Assembly (NCBI GenBank): GCA_001017865.1
Contig: LATQ01000001.1
Coordinates: forward strand, 1,647,775-1,663,842
Reading direction: 5' to 3'
From: Rhodococcus sp. IITR03
GTDB lineage: Bacteria > Actinomycetota > Actinomycetes > Mycobacteriales > Mycobacteriaceae
Length of the DNA stretch: 16,068 nucleotides
Part shown: one piece after another, positions 1 through 11,192 of the stretch
How positions within the stretch are numbered: the first letter of the stretch is position 1
Layout: each line of letters begins with the position of its first letter
The notes under the pieces: generated by a model
The model's database searches: none
Seen by the model: only the letters and a program-made list of their open reading frames with translations
Told to the model about the DNA's origin: nothing
Program-made: the position numbers and the translations under genes

Positions 1-81
1 ACCGCCGACCGCCAGCGCGGCGGCGCCGGCCGCGAGGAAGCCGCGCCGCGACAGGCGCGGCGACGAATCACGAAGTGTCAT
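1..81 (-). CDS. Tat-exported protein, N-terminal end only (runs off the window)
   Basis: Reading from ATG at 81, the 27 visible codons give a twin-arginine signal peptide. It has a polar n-region, then the motif L-S-R-R-G-F-L at residues 10-16, then an alanine-rich hydrophobic stretch. The mature protein lies outside the window, so its function cannot be named. It starts 34 bp after the hsd4B stop on the same strand, which suggests it is the distal gene of the kstD-hsd4B transcript. The ribosome site is weak (an AAAGAG stretch about 12 bases upstream). The Tat leader implies export of a folded, possibly cofactor-bearing protein. Confidence 0.75.
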   Translation of the reverse strand, partial: MTLRDSSPRLSRRGFLAAGAAALAVGG

Positions 82-115
82 ATTCGAATGTCGCTCTTTC
101 GGGAGGGCGTGGCGA

Positions 116-974
116 TCACGCCACGGTGAGTACCACGTCGGCCAGGCAGGGGCGAGGTCGCGTTCGACGACGGAGGCGGTCACGAGCTTGCGGTCGCCGT
201 CGTTCCACACGCGCACTCGGAGGGTCTCGCCGGGGAAGACCACGCCGGCGAACCGGGCGCGGAATCCCTTCACGCGCGAAGCGTCCGCGTCGAGCAGGCC
301 GTCGGTCACCGCCTTGCACACGATGCCGTAGGTGCACAGCCCGTGCAGGATCGGCGCCGGGAAGCCCGCCGCGGATGCGAACTCGGGATCGGAATGGAGG
401 GGATTGCGGTCGCCGCACAGCCGGTACAGCAGCGCCTGCTGCGGGAGGGTCGGCACGTCGAACTCGGCGTCCGGCTCACGATCGGGGTACTCCACCGACT
501 CCGACGGACCACGCTCACCGCCGAAACCGCCCTCACCGCGGGCGAAGATCGACGACCGTGCGGTCCACAGGGGATTGCCGTCGAGATCCTCGGTCACCGA
601 TTCCTGCACGACGACCGCGGCCTTGCCCTTGTCCCACACCTCGGCGATACGGGTGATCGTGCGGCCCTTGCCCGAAGCGGGGATGGGCGCGTGCACGGTC
701 ACCTCCTGACTGCCGTGGACGACCTTGGCGAGATCGATCTCGATCCCGGGGAACGAGACCTTCGGCGGCTCGACCTGGTGGAAGGTCGCGGCGACAGTCG
801 CGAAGGTGGGGAGTACCTGAGGGTCCTTGTCCCGGAGGTAACGCAGTTCGCCCGCGTCGGTGGGGTGGGACCCGGCGCCGATGCCGAGGTTGTAGAGCTG
901 GACATCGGTGCTGCTCCACTCGAACTCCTGGGCGGCAGTTCGGCTCCGACGGCAACCGAGGGATCGATGGGCAC
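116..974 (-). CDS. hsd4B: 2-enoyl-CoA hydratase of steroid side-chain beta-oxidation (MaoC family), two frameshifts
   Basis: This is a double hot-dog MaoC-type hydratase that hydrates enoyl-CoA intermediates during beta-oxidation of the sterol side chain. The N-terminus (MPIDPSVAVGAELP) and the hydratase-2 motif YRLCGDRNPLHSDPEFA at residues 184-200, with catalytic Asp189 and His194, match the M. tuberculosis Rv3538 family closely. The start is GTG at 974, preceded by AAAGGAAG. The reading frame breaks at about 930-932 (a C run on the coding strand one base short) and again at about 149-152. Restoring one base at each gives 286 aa, which is the length I recall for Rv3538. It begins 40 bp after kstD on the same strand, so the two are probably co-transcribed. 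The assignment is firm; the exact in vivo substrate is inferred. Confidence 0.92.
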
Positions 975-1014
975 GGGCGCTTCCTTTCTACGACACGAAC
1001 GCGGGTCGATCGGG

Positions 1015-2723
1015 TCACACGGTGTCGGCGGATTCTCGCAGTTCCTCGGCACGTTCGTCACGCGTGCGGTCCAGGATGTCGAGGGCCGCCAGATAACCGA
1101 AGGTCATCGCCGGTCCGATGGTGGCGCCGGGCCGCGTAGGTGTGACCCATGACCGGGGAACTGGCGTTGCCGGCCGCGTACAGGCCGTCGATCACGCTGC
1201 CGTCCTCGCGCACCACTCGGCCGTGGACGTCGGTGACGAGCCCGCCCTTGGTGCCGAGATCGCCCGGGACCACCGTGAACGCGTAGAACGGGGCCTTGTC
1301 GACCACGCCGAGGCTCGGATTCGGCTTGTTGCGCGGATCTCCGTAGTAGTGGTCGTAGTGGGATTCGCCGCGGCCGAAGTCCTCGTCCTTGCCGGCACGC
1401 GCGAAGCCGTTGAAGCGTTGCACCGTCTCGGTGAGGGCATCGGCCGGTACCCCGATCTTCTCGCGAGTTCGGCGACGGAACCGGCCTTGACGAGCACTCC
1501 GGCCTCGAGCCACCGGCGAGGGAAGGGGGTGCGGGGGGTGATTCCGGCGAAGGTGTAGCGGTCGCGGTAGCGCTGATCGAGGATCAGCCAGCTGGGGATG
1601 TTCTCGCCCGGTCCCTCACCGCGTCCGTGCTCGCCGCCGTACATCGCGTGCGTCGCCTCGACGTAGGGCGCCGACTCGTTGACGAAGCGCTTGCCCGCCG
1701 CGTTGACCATCAGGCACCCGGGAAGGCTGCGCTCCGACAACGCGAACCACGGGCCGCCGGTGAGCGTGAAGGACGGACCCACCAGGCGTCGTCCATGAAA
1801 TCGACTGCGGCGCCGAGCTTCTGTCCGGCGCGGATGCCGTCGCCGGTGTTGGCCTTCGCACCGACGGTCCACTCGGTGCCGATCGGCTGACGCTGGTACT
1901 GTGCCCGCATCTCGGCGTTGTGCTCGAAACCGCCGCTCGCGAGGATCACGCCCTTGCGGGCACGGATGACGCGTTTCTCGCCGTTCGCGACCACCTCGAC
2001 GCCGCGCACGACGCCGTCCTCGACGACGAGATCGGTGAGCGCCGTCTCCAGCAGCAGGGGTACACCGGCGTCGCGCAGACCGATCCGCAACCCGGCCATG
2101 AGAGCCTGGCCTCGGACGAGCAGGTGCTTCTTGGTGATGTTCGCCCAGACGAAACGGGCGCCGACCCGCATGGCGCGAACAGGTCCGCGCGGGTTCCGCA
2201 TGAGCAGGTTCAGCCACTTGTAGTCGGCCTGGGTGATGACGAAGTTCTTGGGAGCGCGCGCGTAGTCGGGTTCGAGGAGAGCGAGATCCTCACCGAGACG
2301 GCGACCGTCGAACGGTGTCGGTTCCACCGAACGGCCACCGGGACGCCCGCCGGGCGCCTCGGGGTAGTAGTCGGAATAGCCCGGCACCCACTGCAGTTCG
2401 AGCGCGCTGTTCTTCAGGACGAAGGAGAGCATCTCCGGTCCGCGATCGATGTAGGTGTCGATCTTCTCCGCGGGCACGTCGTCGCCGATGATGCTGTGGA
2501 GGTACTTCCGGGCCTCCTCGGGGGTGTCGTCCACCCCGGCGGCCTTCAGCGCCTCGTTGTTGGGGATCCACACACCGCCGCCCGATCGGGCGCTCGACCC
2601 GCCGTAGCGCGGCGCCTTCTCGATCAGGACCACGTCGGCGCCCTTGCGAGCTGCGGTGATGGCGGCGGTCATTCCGCCGGCACCGCTGCCGACGACAACG
2701 ATGTCGTACTCCTGCTTCGTCAT
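1015..2723 (-). CDS. kstD: 3-ketosteroid delta1-dehydrogenase, four frameshifts
   Basis: This FAD flavoprotein introduces the C1-C2 double bond in ring A of 3-ketosteroids. Together with KshA it causes opening of ring B. The N-terminus has the dinucleotide-binding motif VVVGSGAGGMTAA, followed by the family motifs GGSSARSGGGVWIPN and YSDYYPEAPGGRPGGRS. The repaired C-terminal motif HTYAGPGATIGPAMTFGYLA contains the Tyr and Gly that match the known KstD active-site pair (Tyr487 and Gly491 in R. erythropolis KstD1). The frame breaks at about 1779, 1462, 1132 and 1127; adding one base at each gives 570 aa, close to family length. ATG at 2723 lies one base from a KstR-type operator and has no ribosome site, so the mRNA may be leaderless. 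FAD-dependent fumarate-reductase-like enzymes are the alternative, but the similarity is specific to KstD. Confidence 0.93.
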
Positions 2724-2724
2724 G

Positions 2725-2738
2725 TAGAACACGTTATA
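2725..2738 (-). promoter_or_regulatory. KstR-type operator in the kstD promoter
   Basis: On the coding strand the sequence is TATAACGTGTTCTA, a full match to the KstR consensus TnnAACnnGTTnnA known from mycobacteria and rhodococci. It ends one base before the kstD ATG. Its TATAAC part could also serve as the -10 element. The 17-base core TAGAACACGTTATAGAA on the plus strand recurs identically before kshA. Binding by KstR is inferred; the regulator gene is not in this window. Confidence 0.8.
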
Positions 2739-2901
2739 GAAATGGAGGTGCCGAGTCCATCCCCGAATGCGAAGAGGCCTGGACGTGAAGCGAAGACGCG
2801 GCGCCACCGGGACTGGAACGCGATATCGCCGACCGACGACGAGCGACGGCACCGTCCGGTGGGGACGATGCCGTCGCGGGGTCGTTGCAGGTTGTGGACG
2901 A

Positions 2902-3279
2902 TCAGGATCGGGTCGGTCGGGTGGGCGATCCGTCCGGCACGGGAAGGGTGCCGTCGAGCACGGCCCGGTCGATGCTCTCCCGGAGTCGCGGACACCCTTC
3001 GCGCGGTGTGATGGACGAGCCTCGGAGCGAGGCGGTCTCGCGGAAGGTCGGGCACACGGTGTCCGGATCCTCCTGCCACTGCACGCTCGTGTGCGACAGG
3101 CTGTTCTTGCGCACCAGCACGCAGGTGCCGCACTCGCGGCACTGCACCTCGTGCTGACCCGAATCCAGATAGTTGATCTTGTCGATCGCGGTCTGGGCGG
3201 CGACGGCCTCGGCCCGCTCGGGCCACTGGGAGAAGTCCGGGGACTTCGCCCATCTGCTCCGCCGGGTCGAGGCACTCAT
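2902..3279 (-). CDS. Small cysteine-rich protein encoded directly after kshA
   Basis: This is an intact 125-aa soluble protein with no signal peptide or membrane segment. Residues 47-53 read CRECGTC, and further cysteines, both followed by Pro, sit at 76 (VCP) and 96 (GCP). A CxxCxxC plus distal CP arrangement resembles an iron-sulfur or zinc site, but I do not recognise a named family. ATG at 3279 is chosen because GGAGG lies 7 bases upstream. A GTG at 3285 overlapping the kshA stop is possible. The gene follows kshA without a gap and should be on its transcript. A conserved hypothetical protein (Rv3527) lies next to kshA in M. tuberculosis; orthology is my guess and was not tested. A role in electron transfer to, or assembly of, KshA is speculation. 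Confidence 0.8.
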   Translation of the reverse strand: MSASTRRSRWAKSPDFSQWPERAEAVAAQTAIDKINYLDSGQHEVQCRECGTCVLVRKNSLSHTSVQWQEDPDTVCPTFRETASLRGSSITPREGCPRLRESIDRAVLDGTLPVPDGSPTRPTRS

Positions 3280-3281
3280 CG

Positions 3282-4428
3282 TCACACCTCCGCTTCCTGC
3301 TTGCCCTGTTCTTCCTCGCGCTTCGTGCGCTCGAGATTCTCGGCGACCTCCTTCTCCCAGGCCTCGTTGGCCTTGGCGGTGTCGACCTCGAACTCGAAGC
3401 GGCCCGTCATCTTCTCCGTCACGTCGGCGGCGTCGACGTAGAACTGCTCGTACCAGCGGCGGAGCTGGTAGACCGGACCGTCCTCATCGCACAGCAGGGG
3501 ATTCTCGATCTTGGTCTTGTTCTTCCAGATCTCGACGTCCTGCAGGAAGCCCTCGCCGACACCCTCGGTGAGCTTGGCGGCCAGTACGTCGGACTGCTCG
3601 GGTGACATGCCCTGCGGCTTCTTGACGATGATGCCGTACTGCAGCATGAACGAATCGTGCGTGATCGGGTAGTGGCAGTTGATCAGCACGGATTCGGTCT
3701 GGTACCCGCCGTAGTTGTTCTTCAGCGGATTGATCATGTAGGAGGGGCCGTAGTAGGCCGCGTACGACTCGAGCGTCGACTCCAGTCCGTACTGGGTCGC
3801 CATGCCCTTGTCCGGCCGGCCGCGGGTGTTGAGGTACTGCTCCGCGATGTGCCCCTCGAAGACGTTCTTGAAGAACGTGGGGAAGGCGTAGTGGATGTAG
3901 AAGAAGTGCGCCATGTCGACGACGTTGTCGATGATCTCGCGACAGTTGGAGCCTTCGATCCGGATCTGGTTCCAGGTCCAGTCCGTCCACTCGTCCGAAC
4001 CGTACTGCTCGATCTCGGGGATGGTGACCTCCGGAGGTGGGGCGTTGCCTCGGGGTCGTTCCACACGAACAGCTGGCCATGCTTCTCCATCGTGATCCAC
4101 GAACGGGTGCGGGCCAGCGGGGGAACGCGCTTGGCGTAGGGGATGTCCGTGCACTTGCCGTTGCCGCCCCAGCGCCAGTCGTGGAACGGGCACGCAACGG
4201 AATCGCCCTTGATCTCGCCCTGTGACAGGTCGCCGCCCATGTGGCGGCAGTACGCGTCGAGCACCTTCAGGTTGCCGTTGCTGTCGGCCCACACCACGAG
4301 TTTCGTGCCGAAGGCCTCGACGGCGTGGGGCTTGCCGTCCTTGAACGTGCGACTGAGCCGAGGCAGTGCCAGCCTCGCGCGAAACGCGTCCGGACCTCTC
4401 CGACGTCGATCTCGCGAATCTGTGCCAT
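3282..4428 (-). CDS. kshA: 3-ketosteroid 9alpha-hydroxylase, oxygenase subunit, two frameshifts
   Basis: This Rieske non-haem iron oxygenase hydroxylates C9 of 3-ketosteroids, using electrons from the reductase KshB (not in this window). The Rieske [2Fe-2S] ligands are C61-x-H63 in YCRHMGGD and C80-x2-H83 in CPFHDW. The mononuclear iron site is NVVDMAHFFYIHYAF with His175 and His180, and Asp298 in FLQDVEIW. ATG at 4428 has AAGGAAG upstream. The frame breaks at about 4357 (after WHCLG) and about 4048 (at WNDPE/GNAPPPEV). Each break fits one lost base, and the repaired product is 382 aa against about 386 for M. tuberculosis KshA. It is transcribed divergently from hsaA, with a KstR-type site 28 bp before its start. 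Identification is secure; which of several possible KshA paralogues it is cannot be told. Confidence 0.94.
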
Positions 4429-4456
4429 GTCCGCTCACTTCCTTCCGGAAATCTCT

Positions 4457-4470
4457 TCTAGAACACGTTA
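4457..4470 (-). promoter_or_regulatory. KstR-type operator in the kshA promoter
   Basis: The coding-strand sequence TATAACGTGTTCTA matches TnnAACnnGTTnnA at every fixed position. It is identical to the site before kstD over 17 bases. It lies 28 bp upstream of the kshA ATG, where its TATAAC part could overlap the -10 element, so bound repressor would block kshA and the small gene behind it. Confidence 0.8.
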
Positions 4471-4561
4471 TAGAATTCGCGTCCCGAGGGGAAGGGTTCG
4501 GGGACTTTGGTCCCGCCATAGGGATTGTCTACCTGCGAGTGTGCCGAGTCTCGACACGAAT

Positions 4562-4575
4562 AAGAACATGTTCTA
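4562..4575 (+). promoter_or_regulatory. KstR-type operator in the hsaADCB promoter
   Basis: AAGAACATGTTCTA matches the KstR consensus at seven of eight fixed positions; the first T is A. The inner 12 bases AGAACATGTTCT are a perfect palindrome. It lies 44 bp before the hsaA GTG. A possible sigma-70 pair, TCGACA and TAGTCT with 17-bp spacing, brackets it, which would place the operator in the spacer. The promoter elements are tentative. Confidence 0.7.
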
Positions 4576-4619
4576 GTCTCGGTACAAGCGATCAATTCCT
4601 GAACAGACGGGAGCGTCCA

Positions 4620-7572
<2,953 letters not shown>

Positions 7573-7573
<1 letters not shown>

Positions 7574-8160
7574 TGACCGCGCCGGAGGACGGAGAGAACG
7601 GTGCGATCGACCCGCGGGCCTTCCGCACCGTGCTCGGGCAGTTCTGCACCGGCGTCACCGTCATCACCACCACCGAGGACGACGGGACGCCTGTGGGATT
7701 CGCGTGCCAGTCGTTCGCAGCGTTGTCGCTCGACCCGCCGCTCGTACTGTTCTGCCCGACGAAGCAATCGCGGTCGTGGGCGGCCATCGAACGAGCGGGC
7801 CGCTTCTGCGTCAACGTCCTCGCCGAGGAACAGCAGGAGACCTGTGCGCGGTTCGGTTCCCGCGAACCCGACAAGTTCGCCGGCCTCGACTGGACGCCCT
7901 CCCCGTTGGGCTCACCCGTCCTGACGGGCTCTCTCGCGCACATCGACTGTACGGTCGAGACGGTGCACGACGGGGGAGACCATTGGGTGGTCTTCGGTCG
8001 CGTGTCGTCGCTGAGCGAGGTGCGCGACGAGAAGGAACGCCCGCTGCTCTTCTACCGCGGGCAGTACACCGGGATCGAACCGGAGAAGACGACTCCGGCG
8101 CCCTGGCGCGACGATCTCGAAGCGTTCCTCACCTCCGTCACGGAAGACACCTGGCTGTAG
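7573..8160 (+). CDS. hsaB: Flavin reductase component of 3-HSA hydroxylase
   Basis: HsaB is the NADH-dependent flavin reductase that supplies reduced flavin to HsaA. The 195-aa product is intact and has the flavin-reductase-like split-barrel fold. Family motifs are VLGQFCTGVTVITT, GFACQSFAALSLDPPLVLF, GRFCVNVLAEEQQ, HDGGDHWVVFGRV and the end PLLFYRGQYTGIEPEKTTPA...DTWL. ATG at 7573 overlaps the hsaC TAA (TAATG), implying translational coupling. It is the last gene of hsaADCB, and a strong hairpin follows 46 bases after the stop. Confidence 0.95.
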
Positions 8161-8206
8161 ATCGCAGACGGTAAGTACCGCACGACAGGTCGTACCGTAG
8201 AACAGG

Positions 8207-8241
8207 GCCGGGACGACCACCTTCGAGGTGGTCGTCCCGGC
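8207..8241. terminator. Hairpin terminator between hsaB and the convergent PRC-barrel gene
   Basis: There is a perfect 15-bp inverted repeat, GCCGGGACGACCACC and its complement, around the loop TTCGA. It lies between the convergent stops at 8160 and 8254, so it can serve both strands. There is no U-tract, as is common in actinobacteria. Confidence 0.85.
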
Positions 8242-8253
8242 TTCGTGTGTGGA

Positions 8254-9184
8254 TCAGGAGCGGTCCGTGTCGGTCGCGTCGTCCGGCGACTCCTCGTAGT
8301 ACTCCGTGGTCACGACGCGGCGCACCAGGCGTGGCTTGCGCGGCCGGTCGGCGTCCGGGCCGCCTGCCGTGTCCGTCTTCGCGTCGGTCGTGCTCGTGTC
8401 GGTGTCGGCCGACTGCGGCGGCGTGAAGTGCGCCGGTCCCGTCGGTCCCGGACCGACGATCTCCTGATCGCTGCCGCTGCCGCTGCCGCTGCCGGGAGCC
8501 GCATGGCGGGCGGTGTCCGCCGTCGATTGCGCGGTGCCGGAGGGCGTGGACGGCGTCGAGGCGGTATGCCCCGGCATCGAGTGCTCGAGCGATTCGTCGC
8601 GCTGGCCCTCGCTCGGCCGATAGTTGCCGGCGATCTCCTCACGCGCGACGTCGGGCGGTGTCGGTGAATGCCCGGTTCCCGCCGGTGTGGTGGTGCCGTA
8701 CGTCTCGCCGGTGTGCGGCGTCCCGGTGCCTCCCGGTCCGCCGGCCGCGCCACCGACGAGACCACCACCGGCGGCGCTCCGCTCGCCGAGACCGCTCCGT
8801 TCGTCGGTCAGCCCGGCCCGATCGTCCGTGAATCCGCCTGATCGCCGGCGGATCCACCCCCTGCAGGGGTGTCCCCGAACCGGCGGTAGTAGCGGTACAG
8901 CTCGTCCTCCTCGAGCGGGGTCAGCTCACCGTTCTCGTCGATGTTCGGGCGCCGGTGATCGTGTCCTTGTCGAAGGGCAGGCGCACTCCGGTGCTGTCGA
9001 GCACGGCTTCGTCGATGGGGGCGAAGTGCCGGCGCGTTCCGAACAGACCCGTGACGACGGTGATCCAGGCGGGTCGGCCCGTGTCGTTGTCCAGGTAGAC
9101 CTCTCCGACGCGTCCGAGCTTGTCACCGTCCGGCCCGTACGCGGTGGCGCGAGCGAGGGTGTCGATGTCGTCGTTGCTGATCAT
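8254..9184 (-). CDS. PRC-barrel domain protein with long low-complexity tail, two frameshifts
   Basis: Residues about 5-80 form a PRC-barrel, with key stretches LGRVGEVYLDNDTGRPAWITV and RRHFAPIDEAVL. They are followed by the ELTPLEEDELYRYYRRFG segment common in actinobacterial PRC proteins. The rest is Gly/Ser/Thr/Pro-rich and probably disordered, with a GSGSGSGS run and the end VVTTEYYEESPDDATDTDRS. ATG at 9184 has GAGGA just upstream. The frame breaks at about 8947-8949 and about 8837-8838; each fits one lost G or C, and the repaired length is 310 aa. I infer that the 107-codon ORF 8254-8577 is the C-terminal tail of this gene rather than a separate gene. PRC domains bind RNA or take part in protein interactions, and many actinobacterial copies are stress-induced. 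The role here is unknown. Confidence 0.75.
8470..8493 (-). repeat. Four tandem copies of a 6-bp unit inside the PRC-protein tail
   Basis: GCTGCC is repeated four times on the plus strand and encodes a Gly-Ser repeat on the minus strand. In-frame hexamer repeats like this can change copy number without breaking the protein. Confidence 0.9.
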
Positions 9185-9302
9185 GATGTCCTCATCCGTG
9201 GGCGATGCGGCTTCCTGCTGTGCGGATGCCCTCCGGTGGGAGTGACGAAACGCTGCCGTTACACCGCTCGCCGTTGCGTCGTCCATCCCCGCGTGTTATC
9301 CA

Positions 9303-9317
9303 TATTGTCAACAATCC
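9303..9317. promoter_or_regulatory. Putative GntR/FCD operator, copy 1
   Basis: TATTGTCAACAATCC contains the palindrome ATTGT-CA-ACAAT at 9304-9315. It lies 48 bp before the aminotransferase start and is identical over 15 bases to the site at 13593-13607. The TTGT-nn-ACAA form is typical of FadR/FCD-type GntR proteins, and such a regulator is encoded at 15113. I could not fix a clear promoter here; TTGCGT and TATCCA (9274-9302) are weak candidates. Confidence 0.7.
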
Positions 9318-9365
9318 GACAACCGGCACGGGGGTTCGCGCCCTCGGCTGTTCGGAGGGATCGTC

Positions 9366-10606
9366 ATGACCCGTCTTTCACCCCGCCTGCTGCAGGCAAC
9401 GCCCGTCACCGTCGACCACGCCGAGGGGTGCTACATCCACGGCACCGACGGACGTCGGTATCTCGACTTCACCGCCGGTATCGGCGTCACGAGTACCGGT
9501 CACTGTCACCCGCACGTCGTCGAGGCCGCCCGCCGGCAGATCGGCTCGCTCATCCACGGGCAGTACACGACCGTGATGCACCGGCCCCTGCTCGAACTCA
9601 CCGAACGTCTGGGCACGGTGCTGCCCGAAGGACTCGACTCACTGTTCTTCGCCAATTCGGGCAGCGAGGCCGTCGAGGCGGCGCTGCGTCTGGCCCGCCA
9701 GGCGACAGGACGACCCGGAATCGTCGTCTTCCACGGCGGTTTCCACGGCCGGACCGTCGCCGCCGCCACGATGACGACCTCGGGAACCGCTTCTCCGCAG
9801 GGTTCTCGCCGCTCATGGGCGGTGTACACGTCGCTCCCTTCCCCACGGCCTATCGCTACGGTTGGTCGGAGGAGGAATCGACCGATTTCGCCCTGCAGGA
9901 ACTGGATTACCTGTTCGCGACTCTCGTGGCGCCGGACGAGATCGCGGCCTTCGTCGTCGAACCGGTCCTGGGCGAGGGCGGTTACGTCCCCGGCAACACC
10001 AGGTTCTTCCAGGGATTGCGGCAGCGGGCCGACGAACACGGCATCCTGCTCGTCTTCGACGAGATCCAGACCGGATTCGGGAGGACGGGAAAGTTCTTCG
10101 GCCATCAGCACTTCGACGTGCGGCCCGACATCATCACCATCGCCAAGGGCCTCGCGAGCGGTTTCCCGCTGTCGGGTATCGCCGCCTCCGAGGAGCTCAT
10201 GGAACGCGCCCGTCCGGGATCGCAGGGCGGCACGTACGGGGCGAATGCGGTCTCGTGCGCGGCGGCCGTGGCCACTCTCGACGTGATCGAGAAGGAGGGG
10301 CTCGTCGACAACGCCGCCGTGCGTGGACGTGAACTGCTCTCCGGCGCACGGGAGAACACGACCGACGCCATCGGCGACGTGCGCGGCCTCGGTCTCATGG
10401 TGGGCCTCGAGTTCACCACGGACGGAGCACCCGACCGGGAACGGGCGACCGCAGCGCAACAACGCGCCGCGCAGAAGGGGCTGCTGCTGTTGACCTGCGG
10501 TGCACATATGAACGTGGTGCGCATGATCCCGCCGTTGATCGTCACCGCCCAGCAGATCGAGGATGCGCTCGGGATCTGGTCCGAGGTCCTCGCCGAGGTC
10601 CGATAA
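9366..10606 (+). CDS. Class III PLP-dependent aminotransferase (omega-amino-acid type), one frameshift
   Basis: This fold-type I, class III aminotransferase resembles 4-aminobutyrate and other omega-amino acid transaminases. It has an N-terminal DGRRYLDFTAGIGVTSTGHCHP segment and the phosphate-binding FANSGSEAVEAALRLAR. Asp232 is in LVFDEIQTGFGRTG, and the PLP lysine Lys261 is in ITIAKGLASGFPLSG. ATG at 9366 has GGAGGG 6 bases upstream. The frame breaks at about 9784 (TTSGNRFSAGFSPLMGG), where one G is missing; the repaired length is 413 aa. It is followed after 22 bp by the DUF3830 gene. The family includes GABA, beta-alanine, ornithine and pyruvate-coupled transaminases, and the substrate cannot be told from sequence. 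A GntR-type site upstream suggests induced expression. Confidence 0.88.
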
Positions 10607-10628
10607 TCCGTCGAACGAGGGAGTCCGC

Positions 10629-11123
10629 GTGGCCCGATACATCACGATCACTCTCGACAAACGCGACATCACGTGCAGAGCACGGCTTCTCGACGACGAG
10701 GCGCCGCTCACCTGCGCGGCGGTGTGGGACGCCCTGCCGCAGAGCGGCTCGGCGTTCCACGCCAAGTACGCGCGCAACGAGCTCTACACCCTCGTCCCGA
10801 GGATCACCGCGGCACCGCACCGGGAGAACCCGACGGTGACGCCGATCCCGGGGGATGTGTGCCTGTTCGACTTCGAACCGTGGGAGATCGGTAATCCCGC
10901 ATACGGTTACGAACCCGGATCGCAGGCCCACGCGCAGCAGGGAGCAACCGACCTCGCGTTGTTCTACGGCCGGAACAATCTGTTGCTCAACGGCGACGTG
11001 GGCTGGGTTCCGGGCAACGTCTTCGCGACCATCGAGGAGGGCCTGCCCGAACTCGCCGTCGCGTGCAACGACCTGTGGATCCAGGGGGTCGTGGGGGAGA
11101 CGTTGAGCTTCGCACGCGCATAG
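10629..11123 (+). CDS. DUF3830 family protein (cyclophilin-like fold)
   Basis: The intact 164-aa product has the stretches CAAVWDALPQSGSAFHAKYARN and, later, GATDLALFYGRNNLLLNGDVGWVPGN, which I recognise as DUF3830. This uncharacterised family is thought to have a cyclophilin-like barrel. GTG at 10629 has GAGGGAG upstream. It is cytoplasmic, with no signal or membrane segment. Co-transcription with the aminotransferase suggests a part in the same pathway, perhaps as an accessory or small-molecule-binding enzyme, but no reaction is known to me. Confidence 0.75.
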   Translation: MARYITITLDKRDITCRARLLDDEAPLTCAAVWDALPQSGSAFHAKYARNELYTLVPRITAAPHRENPTVTPIPGDVCLFDFEPWEIGNPAYGYEPGSQAHAQQGATDLALFYGRNNLLLNGDVGWVPGNVFATIEEGLPELAVACNDLWIQGVVGETLSFARA

Positions 11124-11132
11124 ACGGGCGTT

Positions 11133-11179
11133 ACACGAGAAGCGGCACCGCACGGAATGTGCGGTGCCGTTTCTCGTGT
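11133..11179. terminator. Long bidirectional hairpin between DUF3830 and amidase genes
   Basis: A 21-bp inverted repeat, ACACGAGAAGCGGCACCGCAC with its complement, surrounds the loop GGAAT. It has a single G-T wobble. It lies between convergent stops at 11123 and 11193 and is well placed to end both transcripts. Confidence 0.9.
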
Positions 11180-11192
11180 CGCTCTTCTCATC

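Noticed and set aside
343..1152. Plus-strand ORF of 269 codons
   Set aside because: It is antisense to hsd4B and kstD in the register where high-GC coding strands lack stops; no recognisable protein features.
1920..3011. Plus-strand ORF of 363 codons
   Set aside because: It is a shadow of kstD on the opposite strand; its protein shows no family motif.
2767..3441. Plus-strand ORF of 224 codons
   Set aside because: It is antisense to the Cys-rich gene and the 3' end of kshA; arginine- and serine-rich shadow composition.
4501..4514. Short hairpin GGGAC-TTTG-GTCCC between kshA and hsaA
   Set aside because: Five base pairs is too short to call a terminator or regulatory element in DNA of this GC content.
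8624..10606. Plus-strand ORF of 660 codons as one gene
   Set aside because: Only its last part (from about 9784) is coding, as the C-terminal part of the frameshifted aminotransferase; the rest is antisense to the PRC-barrel gene and out of frame.
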